A stretch of DNA of 64,000 bases from Nitratireductor aquimarinus (GTDB taxonomy: Bacteria; Pseudomonadota; Alphaproteobacteria; Rhizobiales; Rhizobiaceae). Where the stretch lies: assembly GCF_017255295.1 (NCBI RefSeq), contig NZ_JAFKDE010000009.1, positions 186,001 to 250,000 on the forward strand, in the 5' to 3' direction. This document shows, in pieces, positions 38,674 through 47,569 of this stretch. Below the pieces are notes generated by a model. That model saw only the letters and a list, made by a program, of their open reading frames with translations, did not search any database and had not been told where the DNA came from. Every line of letters starts with the position of its first letter. The stretch's first letter is position 1. The translations under genes and the position numbers were made by a program.

Positions 38674-38975
38674 CCGGACAGGCCGGCAGGTTTTCGAGCC
38701 TGCCGGCATTTTCCTTTTGGAGCGCCGCCGCCAGCCGGAAAAGCGCTCTTTTGTTCCCGGCAGGGGGCGCATCGCAGCCAGGGCGGCGCGGCGCAACGCC
38801 GCCAGGAGCCTTCTTTTCCCCAGAATGCGCGGCGAACGAGCGCGTAAGCCCATGACAGGCTTGCGTTTCCCGTTGATTTCCTGTCATTTTGGGTCAAATC
38901 AAGCCTGTTCACGGCTGTCCTGGACATGCGTCATGTTTGCCGGGCTATTCTTCATTCAAGTGAGATTGATTGGTC
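38674..38975. promoter_or_regulatory. Gene-free region between dnaA and dnaN
   Basis: 302 bases. It begins with the dnaA terminator and ends with the dnaN start region. An inverted pair, TGACAGGCTTG (38853-38863) and CAAGCCTGTTC (38900-38910), lies about 65 bases ahead of dnaN and could be an operator. Nothing else recognised. Confidence 0.4.
38680..38720 (+). terminator. Terminator of dnaA
   Basis: GCCGGCAGG (38682-38690) pairs with CCTGCCGGC (38699-38707), followed by ATTTTCCTTTT. It separates dnaA and dnaN transcription. Confidence 0.85.
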
Positions 38976-40094
38976 ATGCGTGTTATTCTGGAACGCTCCA
39001 CCCTTTTGAAGTCCCTGAACCATGTTCATCGCGTGGTGGAGCGCCGCAACACCATCCCGATTCTGTCCAACGTGCTTCTGAGCGCTGACGGCGCGAGCCT
39101 GCAATTGAAGGCGACCGACCTCGACCTCGAAGTGACCGAGGCTGCGGGCGCGACAATCGAGCAGGCCGGCGCGACGACCGTGCCCGCGCACCTGCTCTAC
39201 GACATCGTGCGCAAGCTGCCGGACGGCGCAGAGGTGATGCTGAAGACGGACGAAGACGGCAATGCCATGTCGGTGATGGCCGGACGTTCCAGCTTCCGCC
39301 TCCAGTGCCTGCCGCAGTCTGACTTCCCCGAGCTTTCCGCCGGCAATTTCTCGCACATCTTCCGCCTCGACTCGGCTGATCTGAAGGCGCTGATCGAGAA
39401 GACGCAGTTCGCCATCTCCACCGAGGAGACGCGCTATTATCTGAACGGTATCTTCCTGCACACGATCGAGTCCGAGGGCAGCCTCAAGCTGCGCTCCGTG
39501 GCAACCGACGGACACCGCCTTGCACGCGCCGAGATGGAAGCGCCGGCCGGCTCCGAAGGCATGCCGGGCATCATCATCCCGCGCAAGACCGTGGGTGAGC
39601 TGCAGAAGCTGGTGGACGCGCCTGACGTGGCCGTGACGGTTGAGCTTTCGGACACGAAGATCCGCTTCACAATCGGCAGCGTGATCCTGACTTCGAAGCT
39701 GATCGACGGCACCTTCCCCGACTATCAGCGCGTGATCCCGACCGGCAATGACAAGCAGCTGGTGATCGACCGCCAGACCTTCGCTTCTGCCGTGGACCGC
39801 GTTTCGACCATCTCTTCCGAGCGCGGTCGCGCCGTGAAGCTGACCATCGCCGAGGGCCAGGTGACGCTCACCGTCAACAACCCGGATTCGGGCTCGGCAA
39901 CGGAAGAGCTGGCGGCGGATTACGAATCCGACCCCATCGAGATCGGCTTCAACGCCCGCTATCTTCTGGATGTGGCGGCGCAGCTTTCGGGCGGCAATGC
40001 ACGCTTCCTCCTGGCCGATGCCGGTTCGCCGACCCTCGTGCAGGATGAAGGCGACGAAAGCACGCTCTACGTTCTGATGCCGATGCGCGTCTAG
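38976..40094 (+). CDS. dnaN: DNA polymerase III beta clamp
   Basis: 372 residues, three clamp domains. N-terminus MRVILERSTLLKSLNHVHRVVERRNTIPILSNVLL (two halves at residues 1-16 and 17-35) and C-terminal LYVLMPMRV are classic. The sliding clamp gives the replicase processivity and docks repair proteins. ATG at 38976 is preferred over a TTG two codons earlier; the ribosome binding site is weak for both. Confidence 0.97.
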   Translation: MRVILERSTLLKSLNHVHRVVERRNTIPILSNVLLSADGASLQLKATDLDLEVTEAAGATIEQAGATTVPAHLLYDIVRKLPDGAEVMLKTDEDGNAMSVMAGRSSFRLQCLPQSDFPELSAGNFSHIFRLDSADLKALIEKTQFAISTEETRYYLNGIFLHTIESEGSLKLRSVATDGHRLARAEMEAPAGSEGMPGIIIPRKTVGELQKLVDAPDVAVTVELSDTKIRFTIGSVILTSKLIDGTFPDYQRVIPTGNDKQLVIDRQTFASAVDRVSTISSERGRAVKLTIAEGQVTLTVNNPDSGSATEELAADYESDPIEIGFNARYLLDVAAQLSGGNARFLLADAGSPTLVQDEGDESTLYVLMPMRV

Positions 40095-40111
40095 GCGTCG
40101 ATGGCTCTCCC

Positions 40112-41278
40112 TTGGTCGAGCAGACATCCGGCAGGCAGCCCGTAGCCCAGGTTCACGTAACCAGGCTTAGCCTGACCGACTTCCGCAATTATCACGCCCT
40201 GGCGCTGGATCTCGCGCCGGGCGCCGTGGTTTTGACCGGCGAGAACGGCGCCGGCAAGACGAACCTGCTCGAAGCCGTTTCCTTCCTCTCCCCCGGCCGT
40301 GGCCTGCGCCGCGCCAAGTTCGACGATGTTGCGCGCGTAGGCGCTGAAACGGGCTTTGCCATCCATGCAAGGCTTGAAGGGCCTTTCGGCGAATGCGAGA
40401 TAGGCACCGGCACTGCCGGAATGCAGCCGGGCGCTGAAACCGGCCGCCGCCTGCGCATCAATGGCGAAACCGCGCGAACCGCCGACGCCATGCTCGAATG
40501 GGTGCGCGTCCTGTGGCTGACACCGGCCATGGATGCGCTGTTTACCGGGCCTGCCGGCGACCGCCGCCGCTTCCTCGACCGTCTCGTTCTGGCCATTGAC
40601 CCGGCCCATGGCCGTCGCGCGCTCGACTATGAGAAGGCAATGCGGGCGCGCAACCGCCTTCTGTCGGAGGATTCGCGCGACGCCGGCTGGTTCGACGCCA
40701 TCGAGACCCAGATGGCCGAAACCGGCGTGGCGATTGCAGCTGCCCGCGCCGAGATGGTGCGCCTTCTGGCGGCGATGAATGAGCGCCTGCCCGCCGATGG
40801 CCCCTTCCCCACCGCCGAGATTGCGCTCGAAGGCACGATCGATGCGGAGATCGGCCGGAACGCCGCCGTGGATGTCGAGGAAATGTTCCGCCGGCTCCTG
40901 CGCGACCACCGCCCGCGCGACCGCGCTGCCGGGCGCACGCTGGAAGGCCCGCACCGCAGCGAGCTTCTGGTGCGGCACGTGCCCAAGGACATGCCCGCCG
41001 CACGCTGTTCCACCGGCGAGCAGAAGGCGCTGCTCGTGGGGCTGATTCTCGCTCACGCGCGCCTGACCGGCGAGCTTTCGGGCAGCGCGCCCATCCTTCT
41101 GCTGGACGAGATCTCCGCGCATTTCGACCCGGACCGGCGGGCAGCGCTCTTCTCGATTCTGGAAGAGCTGAACTGTCAGGCCTTCATGACCGGCACGGAG
41201 GCAAGCCTGTTCTCGGCCATCGAAGGCCGCGCGCAGTTTTTCTCCGTATCGACCGGCGCGATCCACGAACCACGCTGA
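40112..41278 (+). CDS. recF: DNA replication and repair protein RecF
   Basis: 388 residues, SMC-like ATPase of the RecFOR pathway. Walker A TGENGAGKTNLLEA, the RecF signature LSPGRGLRR, the ABC-type signature CSTGEQKALL and Walker B ILLLDEISAHFD are visible. The only available start in frame before LSLTDFRNY is TTG at 40112; the nearby ATG at 40101 is out of frame. It starts 17 bases after dnaN. Confidence 0.96.
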   Translation: MVEQTSGRQPVAQVHVTRLSLTDFRNYHALALDLAPGAVVLTGENGAGKTNLLEAVSFLSPGRGLRRAKFDDVARVGAETGFAIHARLEGPFGECEIGTGTAGMQPGAETGRRLRINGETARTADAMLEWVRVLWLTPAMDALFTGPAGDRRRFLDRLVLAIDPAHGRRALDYEKAMRARNRLLSEDSRDAGWFDAIETQMAETGVAIAAARAEMVRLLAAMNERLPADGPFPTAEIALEGTIDAEIGRNAAVDVEEMFRRLLRDHRPRDRAAGRTLEGPHRSELLVRHVPKDMPAARCSTGEQKALLVGLILAHARLTGELSGSAPILLLDEISAHFDPDRRAALFSILEELNCQAFMTGTEASLFSAIEGRAQFFSVSTGAIHEPR

Positions 41279-41309
41279 CACCCTCTCTCCTGCTGGATAA
41301 GATCGCCGC

Positions 41310-42086
41310 ATGACCGAGACAAACACATCCCCCACCGCCCTTTCCGACACCGAGCTGGAGCGCTATGCCCGCCATATCGTTCTGCCGGAGATCGGCGGAG
41401 CCGGGCAGCAGAAGCTCAAGAAGGCGCGGGTTCTGGTGATCGGCGCAGGCGGGCTCGGCGCACCGGTTCTGAGCTATCTGGCGGCTGCCGGCATAGGCAC
41501 GCTGGGCGTGATCGACGACGACACGGTGTCGCTCTCCAACCTGCAGCGCCAGGTGATCCACGACACGGGCAGTGTCGGCATGGAAAAGGTGGAGAGCGCC
41601 CGGGCAAGCATTCTCCGCATCAACCCGCATGTGACGGTCGAAACGCATGTGAAGCGGCTTGATGAGGAGAATGCGGCCGGCATCATCGCCGCCTATGACA
41701 TCGTGGTGGACGGCTCGGACAATTTCGCCACGCGCTACCTTCTGGCCGACACATGCGCGGCGGTGGAGCGCCCGCTCGTGACGGCGGCGGTGGGCCGCTT
41801 CGACGGGTCGCTGACCGTGCTCAAGCCCTTCGAGCGGGACGGCGACGGCAACCCGCTGCCGGGCTATCGCCATCTCTTTCCCGAACCGCCGCCGGCGGGA
41901 CTGGTGCCAAGCTGCGCGGAAGCCGGCATTGTCGGCGCGCTGACCGGCGTGATGGGAACGCTGGAGGCGATGGAGGTGATCAAGCTGATCACCGGAGCGG
42001 GTGAACCGCTGATCGGCCGCCTACTGCTTTACGATGCGCTGGCAGCCCGTTTTGAAACAGTGAAATACCGGCGGCGTGCGGGCTGA
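41310..42086 (+). CDS. moeB: MoeB/ThiF-type adenylyltransferase
   Basis: 258 residues. E1-like enzyme that adenylates the C-terminus of MoaD (molybdopterin) or ThiS. Nucleotide-binding GAGGLG (45-50), the Arg finger and LSNLQRQVIH motif are present, and the likely catalytic Cys lies in VPSCAEAGIVG. The two CxxC zinc pairs of E. coli MoeB are missing. No MoaD or thiamine gene lies nearby, so MoeB versus ThiF cannot be settled by context. It follows recF by 31 bases. Confidence 0.85.
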   Translation: MTETNTSPTALSDTELERYARHIVLPEIGGAGQQKLKKARVLVIGAGGLGAPVLSYLAAAGIGTLGVIDDDTVSLSNLQRQVIHDTGSVGMEKVESARASILRINPHVTVETHVKRLDEENAAGIIAAYDIVVDGSDNFATRYLLADTCAAVERPLVTAAVGRFDGSLTVLKPFERDGDGNPLPGYRHLFPEPPPAGLVPSCAEAGIVGALTGVMGTLEAMEVIKLITGAGEPLIGRLLLYDALAARFETVKYRRRAG

Positions 42087-42117
42087 GATTACCGCTTACC
42101 CGTTGCAGTGAGACCCT

Positions 42118-42245
42118 GCGTGGTTCGACAAGCTCACCATGAGGGTCGTTGTGTCTGGCAGGGAGGCCGGTTCGAATACTCGGGGCAGTTCACCACCCCG
42201 TCTACACAACCCCCCGTCCCTCATGGTGAGCTTGTCGAACCACGC
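42118..42245. repeat. Pair of 28-bp perfect inverted repeats
   Basis: The left arm (42118-42145) begins GCGTGGTTCGACAAGCTC and the right arm (42218-42245) is its exact complement, 72 bases apart. The core CGACAAGCTCACCATGAGGG is, from memory, a widely dispersed intergenic palindromic motif in proteobacterial genomes. The element fills most of the 252-bp gap between convergent genes; no gene seen. Confidence 0.85.
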
Positions 42246-42338
42246 ACCACGCGACGGTCAGGAAACCTTGGGCAAACGAAATCGCTGCGCGGCGAGCACC
42301 ACGCAGTGATCAAGCCCACAAGGCAATGTGTCGTCTGC

Positions 42339-43340
42339 TCAGACGTTTTTCGGCAGAACCCGGTCCGGCGGGCGATGACCATCGAAGAAGGTGCGGATGT
42401 TGATGATGACCTTCTCGCCCATGTCGATGCGACCCTCGATGGTCGCCGAGCCCATATGCGGCAGAATCACGATCTTGTTCTTCTTCGCGAGCTTGAGAAG
42501 CTTGGGATTGACCGACGGCTCATGCTCGAAGACGTCGAGCCCTGCGCCTGCCAGCTTGCCCTCTTCGACCAGGCGGATCAGCGCATCCTCATCCACCACA
42601 TCGCCGCGGGCCGTGTTCACCAGATAGGCGCGCGGCTGCATCAGCTCCAGCCGGCGCGCCGACAGGAGATGGAAGGTTGCAGGCGTTGAAGGGCAGTTGA
42701 CGGAGATGATGTCCATGCGGGCCAGCATCTGGTCGAGGCTGTCCCAATAGGTTGCCTCCAGTTCGTCTTCGATGGCCGGGGAAACCCGCTGACGGTTGTG
42801 ATAATGGATCGACAGGCCGAACGCCTTTGCGCGCCGCGCCACGGCGGTGCCGACGCGACCCATGCCGACAATGCCAAGACGCTTGCCCCAGATGCGGTGC
42901 CCCAGCATCCATGTGGGCGACCAGCCATCCCACTTGCCGCCGCTGCGCAGAACCTCTGCGCCCTCGGTCAGACGGCGCGGCACGGCGAGCATGAGCGCCA
43001 TGGTCATGTCGGCCGTGTCTTCATTGAGAACATTGGGCGTGTTGGTGACGGTGATGCCCTTCTTGGCGGCGGCCACCACATCGACATTGTCGACGCCATT
43101 GCCGAAATTGGCGATCAGCTTGAGCTGGTCGCCGGCCTGCGCGATGAGAGCGGCGTCGATCCGGTCCGTGATCGTGGGAACAAGAACGTCGGCTTCCTTG
43201 ACCGCAGCCACCAGTTCGGGCTGCGTCATCCGCCTGTCGTCGAGATTGAGGCGCGCGTCGAACAGTTCGCGCATGCGCGTTTCGACCTGATCCGGCAGCT
43301 TGCGGGTGATGACGACGAGAGGCTTCTTCCTGACGGTCAT
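42339..43340 (-). CDS. D-2-hydroxyacid dehydrogenase, glyoxylate reductase-like
   Basis: 333 residues from ATG 43340 (GGAG five bases upstream); the open frame further upstream is not homologous. Rossmann motif GMGRVG, catalytic Arg in VNTARGD, Glu in DVFEHEP and His in LPHMGSAT. This arrangement and the N-terminal KPLVVITRKLPDQVE resemble GyaR-type glyoxylate/hydroxypyruvate reductases. This is the second such enzyme in the window, from a different subfamily than the one at 17584. Substrate not certain. Confidence 0.88.
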   Translation of the reverse strand: MTVRKKPLVVITRKLPDQVETRMRELFDARLNLDDRRMTQPELVAAVKEADVLVPTITDRIDAALIAQAGDQLKLIANFGNGVDNVDVVAAAKKGITVTNTPNVLNEDTADMTMALMLAVPRRLTEGAEVLRSGGKWDGWSPTWMLGHRIWGKRLGIVGMGRVGTAVARRAKAFGLSIHYHNRQRVSPAIEDELEATYWDSLDQMLARMDIISVNCPSTPATFHLLSARRLELMQPRAYLVNTARGDVVDEDALIRLVEEGKLAGAGLDVFEHEPSVNPKLLKLAKKNKIVILPHMGSATIEGRIDMGEKVIINIRTFFDGHRPPDRVLPKNV

Positions 43341-43503
43341 ATGGTCTCCAAAATAACGCCCTGTTGATACCTCTTTAACCAAGATACGCGACACTGCAAT
43401 GCCGAGCCGGGCTGCCTTCTCTCTATCAAGCGGTGGCGGCCAAGACAAAGAAAAAGGGTGGAAGCGCTCGTTCCGCCAGAACAAGGTTACCGGGAGTTCC
43501 GCA

Positions 43504-44058
43504 ATGCCGGCCAACGCGCCATTCCGTTCACTGTTTGCAGCCCTTGCCGTCGCCATGCTGGTTGCGACGCCAATGACGACACATGCACAGGCAAACACTG
43601 AACCGAATGAGAAGGTCGGCCCGAGCGGGCTGCCCCTGCCCCGTTTCGTCAGCCTGAAATCGAGCCGCGTGAACATGCGCGTCGGCCCCGGGCTGAGCTA
43701 CGCGGTGAACTGGATGTACATGAAGTCCGGTCTACCGATGGAGATCATCCAGGAATACGACAACTGGCGGCGCGTGCGCGACGCCGATGGCGCGGAAGGC
43801 TGGATCAACCAGGCGCTGCTTTCAGGCCGCCGCACGGCCATCGCGGCCCCGTGGTTCAAGGGCAAGGAAGCCGATATCGAACTGCGCGCAGACCCGCAGG
43901 AAGACGCGCGCCTCGTGGCCCATATCGAGCCCGGCGCGATCGGCTCCATCAAGCTCTGCAACGGAGACTGGTGCGAAATGGAATTCGCCGGTTATTCGGG
44001 CTGGGTGAACCAGTCGCAGATCTGGGGCGCCTATCCCGGCGAAACGATCAAGGATTGA
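43504..44058 (+). CDS. Secreted SH3-domain protein
   Basis: 184 residues. Signal peptide MPANAPFRSLFAALAVAML to about residue 28 (THA-QAN). The mature part holds two bacterial SH3-type segments: RVNMRVGPGLSYAVNWMY and IELRADPQEDARLVAHIEPG, each followed by a WI/WV strand. Probably a periplasmic cell-wall-binding protein of unknown role. GGGAG lies seven bases ahead of the ATG. Convergent with irr. Confidence 0.87.
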   Translation: MPANAPFRSLFAALAVAMLVATPMTTHAQANTEPNEKVGPSGLPLPRFVSLKSSRVNMRVGPGLSYAVNWMYMKSGLPMEIIQEYDNWRRVRDADGAEGWINQALLSGRRTAIAAPWFKGKEADIELRADPQEDARLVAHIEPGAIGSIKLCNGDWCEMEFAGYSGWVNQSQIWGAYPGETIKD

Positions 44059-44096
44059 TCGCGGGCGGCGAACGCCGCAGCCTCAGAATATCGGAC

Positions 44097-44258
44097 TGAA
44101 AAGTGAAAGCAGGGGGGCTGGCGCGTCCTTCGTGCATCCGACTGGATGCACGGCGATCCAGAGCGTTCCCGCTCTTCCTGGAATTGCAAAAACGCTCGAA
44201 TGCTTGTTTTTGCGCAATTCCGGACGGAAAACCGGTTCCCACTTTTCCTGGAATTGCT
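44097..44258. repeat. RIME-type mosaic repeat between SH3 gene and irr
   Basis: Two modules: CGTGCATCC-GACT-GGATGCACG (44131-44152) and the RIME-like unit beginning AGAGCGTTCCCGCTC, then two copies of TTCCTGGAATTGC flanking TTTTTGCGCAATTCCGGACG. The right edge GCTCTAG holds the irr stop codon. Confidence 0.8.
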
Positions 44259-44768
44259 CTAGTGGCGCTTGCGGCGCAGTCTCACAACGATATCGACATT
44301 CGCGATTTCCATACCTTCCGGCGGTTCGGGAAGATTGCGGACCTCGACGCCACGCGAGGGAATGTCGAACACCGTCTCGTCCTCCTCGAAGAAGAAGTGA
44401 TGGTGATCGGACACATTGGTGTCGAAATAGGTGCGTGCGCCTTCCACCTGAACGATGCGCAGCATGCCCGCCTCGGTGAACTGGTGCAGCGTGTTGTAGA
44501 CGGTGGCAAGCGAAACGGAGAAGCCGGCATGCTGGGCTTCCTCATGCAGTGCCTCGGCCGAGACATGGCGGTCACCGGAGGCGAAGAGGAGATCGGCAAG
44601 CGCGATGCGCTGGCGTGTCGGGCGCAGACCCGCATTCCTCAAACGCTCTTCCAGCGTGACGTTCTGTCCTTCGTTCGAGATAGACAATGAAACCGTCCGT
44701 CTTTCCTGTTGCATGAGCCCCGGATTGTATTTCCCGGCTCTGGCTGCAGCATTTTCTTCATCCGACAT
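44259..44768 (-). CDS. irr: Iron response regulator Irr (Fur family)
   Basis: 169 residues from ATG 44768 (GGAG five bases upstream). Irr is the rhizobial regulator that responds to heme/iron status and controls heme synthesis and iron uptake genes. Fur-type winged helix with [14 protein letters not shown] and [13 protein letters not shown], and the His-rich [10 protein letters not shown] (122-131), a proposed heme-binding region. Cys-Pro heme motif of the Bradyrhizobium type is absent. Divergent from fabA, the usual rhizobial arrangement. Its TAG stop is at a repeat edge. Confidence 0.94.
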   Translation of the reverse strand: MSDEENAAARAGKYNPGLMQQERRTVSLSISNEGQNVTLEERLRNAGLRPTRQRIALADLLFASGDRHVSAEALHEEAQHAGFSVSLATVYNTLHQFTEAGMLRIVQVEGARTYFDTNVSDHHHFFFEEDETVFDIPSRGVEVRNLPEPPEGMEIANVDIVVRLRRKRH

Positions 44769-44940
44769 ATATTCGCTCCATTCAAAGCGATCAATAGCGG
44801 CAGTTTTTCGGGGGCAGTCATGGCCGGTTTTGCAAATTCCCACAACGGCTGTTTCCAGCAAGAAACAAGCTGTGATAGGGAGAGCGCACAATGACAAGAA
44901 AGGTTTCGGCACGACCGGACCATGGACGGGATGGCTTTTG

Positions 44941-45453
44941 ATGGCGCAAACGAAGAACAGCTACGACTACGAAGATCTCCTGGCCTGCGGCCGGGGTGAA
45001 CTTTTTGGACCCGGCAACGCCCAGTTGCCTGCTCCGCCCATGTTGATGTTCGACCGCATCACCGACATTCAGGAAGAGGGCGGTGAGTTTGGAAAGGGCT
45101 ATGCCCGCGCCGAGTTCGACATCAAGCCGGACCTCTGGTTCTTCCCCTGCCACTTCATCGGCAACCCGGTGATGCCTGGCTGCCTTGGCCTCGACGCCAT
45201 GTGGCAGCTGACCGGCTTCTACCTCGGCTGGCTTGGCTTACCCGGCAAGGGCATGGCGCTCTCCACCGGTGAAGTGAAGTTCAAGGGCATGGTCACGCCT
45301 GACGTGAAGAAGGTCGAATACGGCATCGACTTCAAGCGGGTGATGAAGGGCCGCCTCGTGCTCGGCATCGCTGATGGCTGGCTCAAGGCCGATGGCGAAC
45401 AGATCTACAAGGCAACCGACCTGCGCGTCGGCCTGGCCAAGCAGGAAGCCTGA
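44941..45453 (+). CDS. fabA: 3-hydroxydecanoyl-ACP dehydratase/isomerase
   Basis: 170 residues. Makes the cis double bond for anaerobic-type unsaturated fatty acid synthesis. Catalytic His71 ([15 protein letters not shown]) and Asp85 (CLGLDAMWQ) are in place. The ATG at 44941 gives the family N-terminus [14 protein letters not shown]; the ribosome binding site is weak. First gene of fabA-fabB-fabI. Confidence 0.97.
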   Translation: MAQTKNSYDYEDLLACGRGELFGPGNAQLPAPPMLMFDRITDIQEEGGEFGKGYARAEFDIKPDLWFFPCHFIGNPVMPGCLGLDAMWQLTGFYLGWLGLPGKGMALSTGEVKFKGMVTPDVKKVEYGIDFKRVMKGRLVLGIADGWLKADGEQIYKATDLRVGLAKQEA

Positions 45454-45500
45454 TTTTCAATCACTGACTGGCGGCCGACGTTCGGCCCAAGGAGAGCATC

Positions 45501-46721
45501 ATGAGACGTGTCGTCGTCACCGGTCTCGGAATCGTATCCTCGATTGGCAACGACGCAGACGAGGTGACCGCCTCGCTGCGCGATGCAAAATCGGGCATTT
45601 CGTTCTCGGAAGATTTCGCCGAACACGGCTTCCGTTGCCAGGTATGGGGCGCACCGACGCTCGATCCGGCTGAGGTCGTCGACCGCCGCGCCATGCGCTT
45701 CCTCTCGAAGGGCGGCGCATGGAACCACGTGGCCATGGAGCAGGCGATTGCCGACTCCGGCCTCGAGGAAGGCGACATCACCAACGAGCGCACCGGCATC
45801 ATCATGGGTTCGGGCGGTCCGTCCACCCGCACCATCTTTGAAGCCGCGCAGACGACCATCGAAAAGGGCTCGCCCAAGCGCATCGGACCGTTCGCCGTGC
45901 CGAAGGCCATGTCTTCGACGGCGTCGGCGACGCTCGCCACCTGGTTCAAGATCCACGGCGTGAACTACTCGATCTCGTCGGCCTGCTCGACCTCCGCACA
46001 CTGCATCGGCAATGCGGCGGAATTGATCCAGTGGGGCAAGCAGGACATCATGTTCGCCGGCGGCCACGAAGATCTCGACTGGACCATGTCGAACCTCTTC
46101 GACGCCATGGGCGCCATGTCCTCCAAGCACAACGACACACCGGCCACGGCCTCGCGTGCTTATGACGCGACGCGTGACGGCTTCGTCATCGCTGGCGGCG
46201 CGGGCGTTCTGGTTCTGGAAGAGCTCGAGCACGCCAAGGCGCGCGGTGCGAAGATCTATGCGGAGCTGACCGGCTATGGCGCGACCTCCGACGGTTTCGA
46301 CATGGTTGCTCCTTCGGGTGAAGGCGCGGTGCGCTGCATGAAGCAGGCGCTTTCCACGGTGACCGGCGATGTCGATTACATCAACACGCATGGCACGGCG
46401 ACGCCGGTGGGCGATTCCCGCGAGATCGAAGCCATCCGCCAGGTGTTCGGCGACAAGATCCCGCACATCGCATCGACCAAGTCGCTGACCGGTCACTCGC
46501 TCGGCGGTGCAGGCGCACAGGAATCGATCTATTCGATCCTGATGATGCAGGCAGGATTCATTGGCGAGAGCGCGCACATCACCGAGCTCGACCCCGAGTT
46601 CGAGGGCGCGCCGATCGTGCGCAAGCGCATCGACAACGCCAAGATCGACACTGTGCTTTCCAACTCCTTCGGCTTTGGCGGCACCAACGCCACGCTGGTT
46701 TTCCAGCGCTACGCAGGTTGA
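45501..46721 (+). CDS. fabB: 3-oxoacyl-ACP synthase I
   Basis: 406 residues. Condensing enzyme that extends the unsaturated product of FabA. Catalytic Cys162 ([10 protein letters not shown]), His297 ([11 protein letters not shown]) and His332 ([11 protein letters not shown]) are all seen. AAGGAG lies six bases before the ATG. 47 bases after fabA and 10 before fabI, clearly one operon. Confidence 0.97.
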   Translation: MRRVVVTGLGIVSSIGNDADEVTASLRDAKSGISFSEDFAEHGFRCQVWGAPTLDPAEVVDRRAMRFLSKGGAWNHVAMEQAIADSGLEEGDITNERTGIIMGSGGPSTRTIFEAAQTTIEKGSPKRIGPFAVPKAMSSTASATLATWFKIHGVNYSISSACSTSAHCIGNAAELIQWGKQDIMFAGGHEDLDWTMSNLFDAMGAMSSKHNDTPATASRAYDATRDGFVIAGGAGVLVLEELEHAKARGAKIYAELTGYGATSDGFDMVAPSGEGAVRCMKQALSTVTGDVDYINTHGTATPVGDSREIEAIRQVFGDKIPHIASTKSLTGHSLGGAGAQESIYSILMMQAGFIGESAHITELDPEFEGAPIVRKRIDNAKIDTVLSNSFGFGGTNATLVFQRYAG

Positions 46722-46731
46722 GATAAGGTCC

Positions 46732-47550
46732 ATGGACGGTTTGATGAAGGGTAAGCGCGGCCTCATTATGGGGGTCGCCAACGACCATTCGATTGCCTGG
46801 GGCATTGCCAAGAAGCTTGCCGAACAGGGCGCGGAGCTTGCCTTCACCTATCAGGGCGACGCTTTTGGCCGCCGTGTGAAGCCGCTGGCCGAGAAAGTGA
46901 ACTCCAAGCTGCTCTTCCCGTGCGACGTGGAAGACAGCGCTTCCATCAACTCCGTCTTCGACGGTCTGAAGGAAGAGTGGGGTTCTCTCGACTTCATCGT
47001 TCACGCGATCGGTTTCTCCGACCGCAACGAGCTGAAGGGCCTCTACGCCAACACCACGCGCGAGAACTTCGTGCGCACCATGGTGATCTCCTGCTATTCC
47101 TTCACCGAAGTTGCCCGCAAGGCGGCTGAAATGATGGACAATGGCGGGCAGATGCTGACGCTGACCTATGCGGGTTCCACCCGCGTCATGCCCAATTACA
47201 ACGTGATGGGCGTGGCCAAGGCCGGTCTTGAGGCAAGCGTGCGGTATCTGGCGAGCGACTACGGCCCGCGCAACATCCGCGTCAACGCGATCTCGGCAGG
47301 CCCGGTGCGCACCCTGGCTGGCGCTGGCATCTCCGACGCCCGCTACATGTTCTCCTACCAGCAGCGCAATGCGCCGCTGCGGCGCACTGTGGTGATCGAC
47401 GAGATCGGCGGATCGGCGCTTTACCTCCTGTCCGACCTGTCGTCCGGCGTGACCGGCGAAATCCACTATGTGGATTCCGGCTACAACACCGTTTCCATGC
47501 CCACCATGGAAGAGCTGAAGCGGATCAGCGCCGCCACCGGCGACGACTGA
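46732..47550 (+). CDS. fabI: Enoyl-ACP reductase (NADH)
   Basis: 272 residues. Final reduction in each fatty-acid elongation cycle; the target of triclosan in other bacteria. FabI-type active site Tyr145, Tyr155 and Lys162 (LTYAGS, YNVMGVAKAG) and the cofactor segment GVANDHSIAWGIA. Start at MDGLMKGKRGLIMG, AAGG close upstream. Rhizobia often carry two fabI copies; this one belongs to the fabA-B operon. Confidence 0.96.
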   Translation: MDGLMKGKRGLIMGVANDHSIAWGIAKKLAEQGAELAFTYQGDAFGRRVKPLAEKVNSKLLFPCDVEDSASINSVFDGLKEEWGSLDFIVHAIGFSDRNELKGLYANTTRENFVRTMVISCYSFTEVARKAAEMMDNGGQMLTLTYAGSTRVMPNYNVMGVAKAGLEASVRYLASDYGPRNIRVNAISAGPVRTLAGAGISDARYMFSYQQRNAPLRRTVVIDEIGGSALYLLSDLSSGVTGEIHYVDSGYNTVSMPTMEELKRISAATGDD

Positions 47551-47569
47551 ACCGGATCAGATCGGCCCG

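Noticed and set aside
42146-42217. tRNA-like fragment (GGTTCGAATA) between the inverted repeats
   Set aside because: The T-loop-like string has no pairing T-stem or acceptor stem, so it is not a tRNA.
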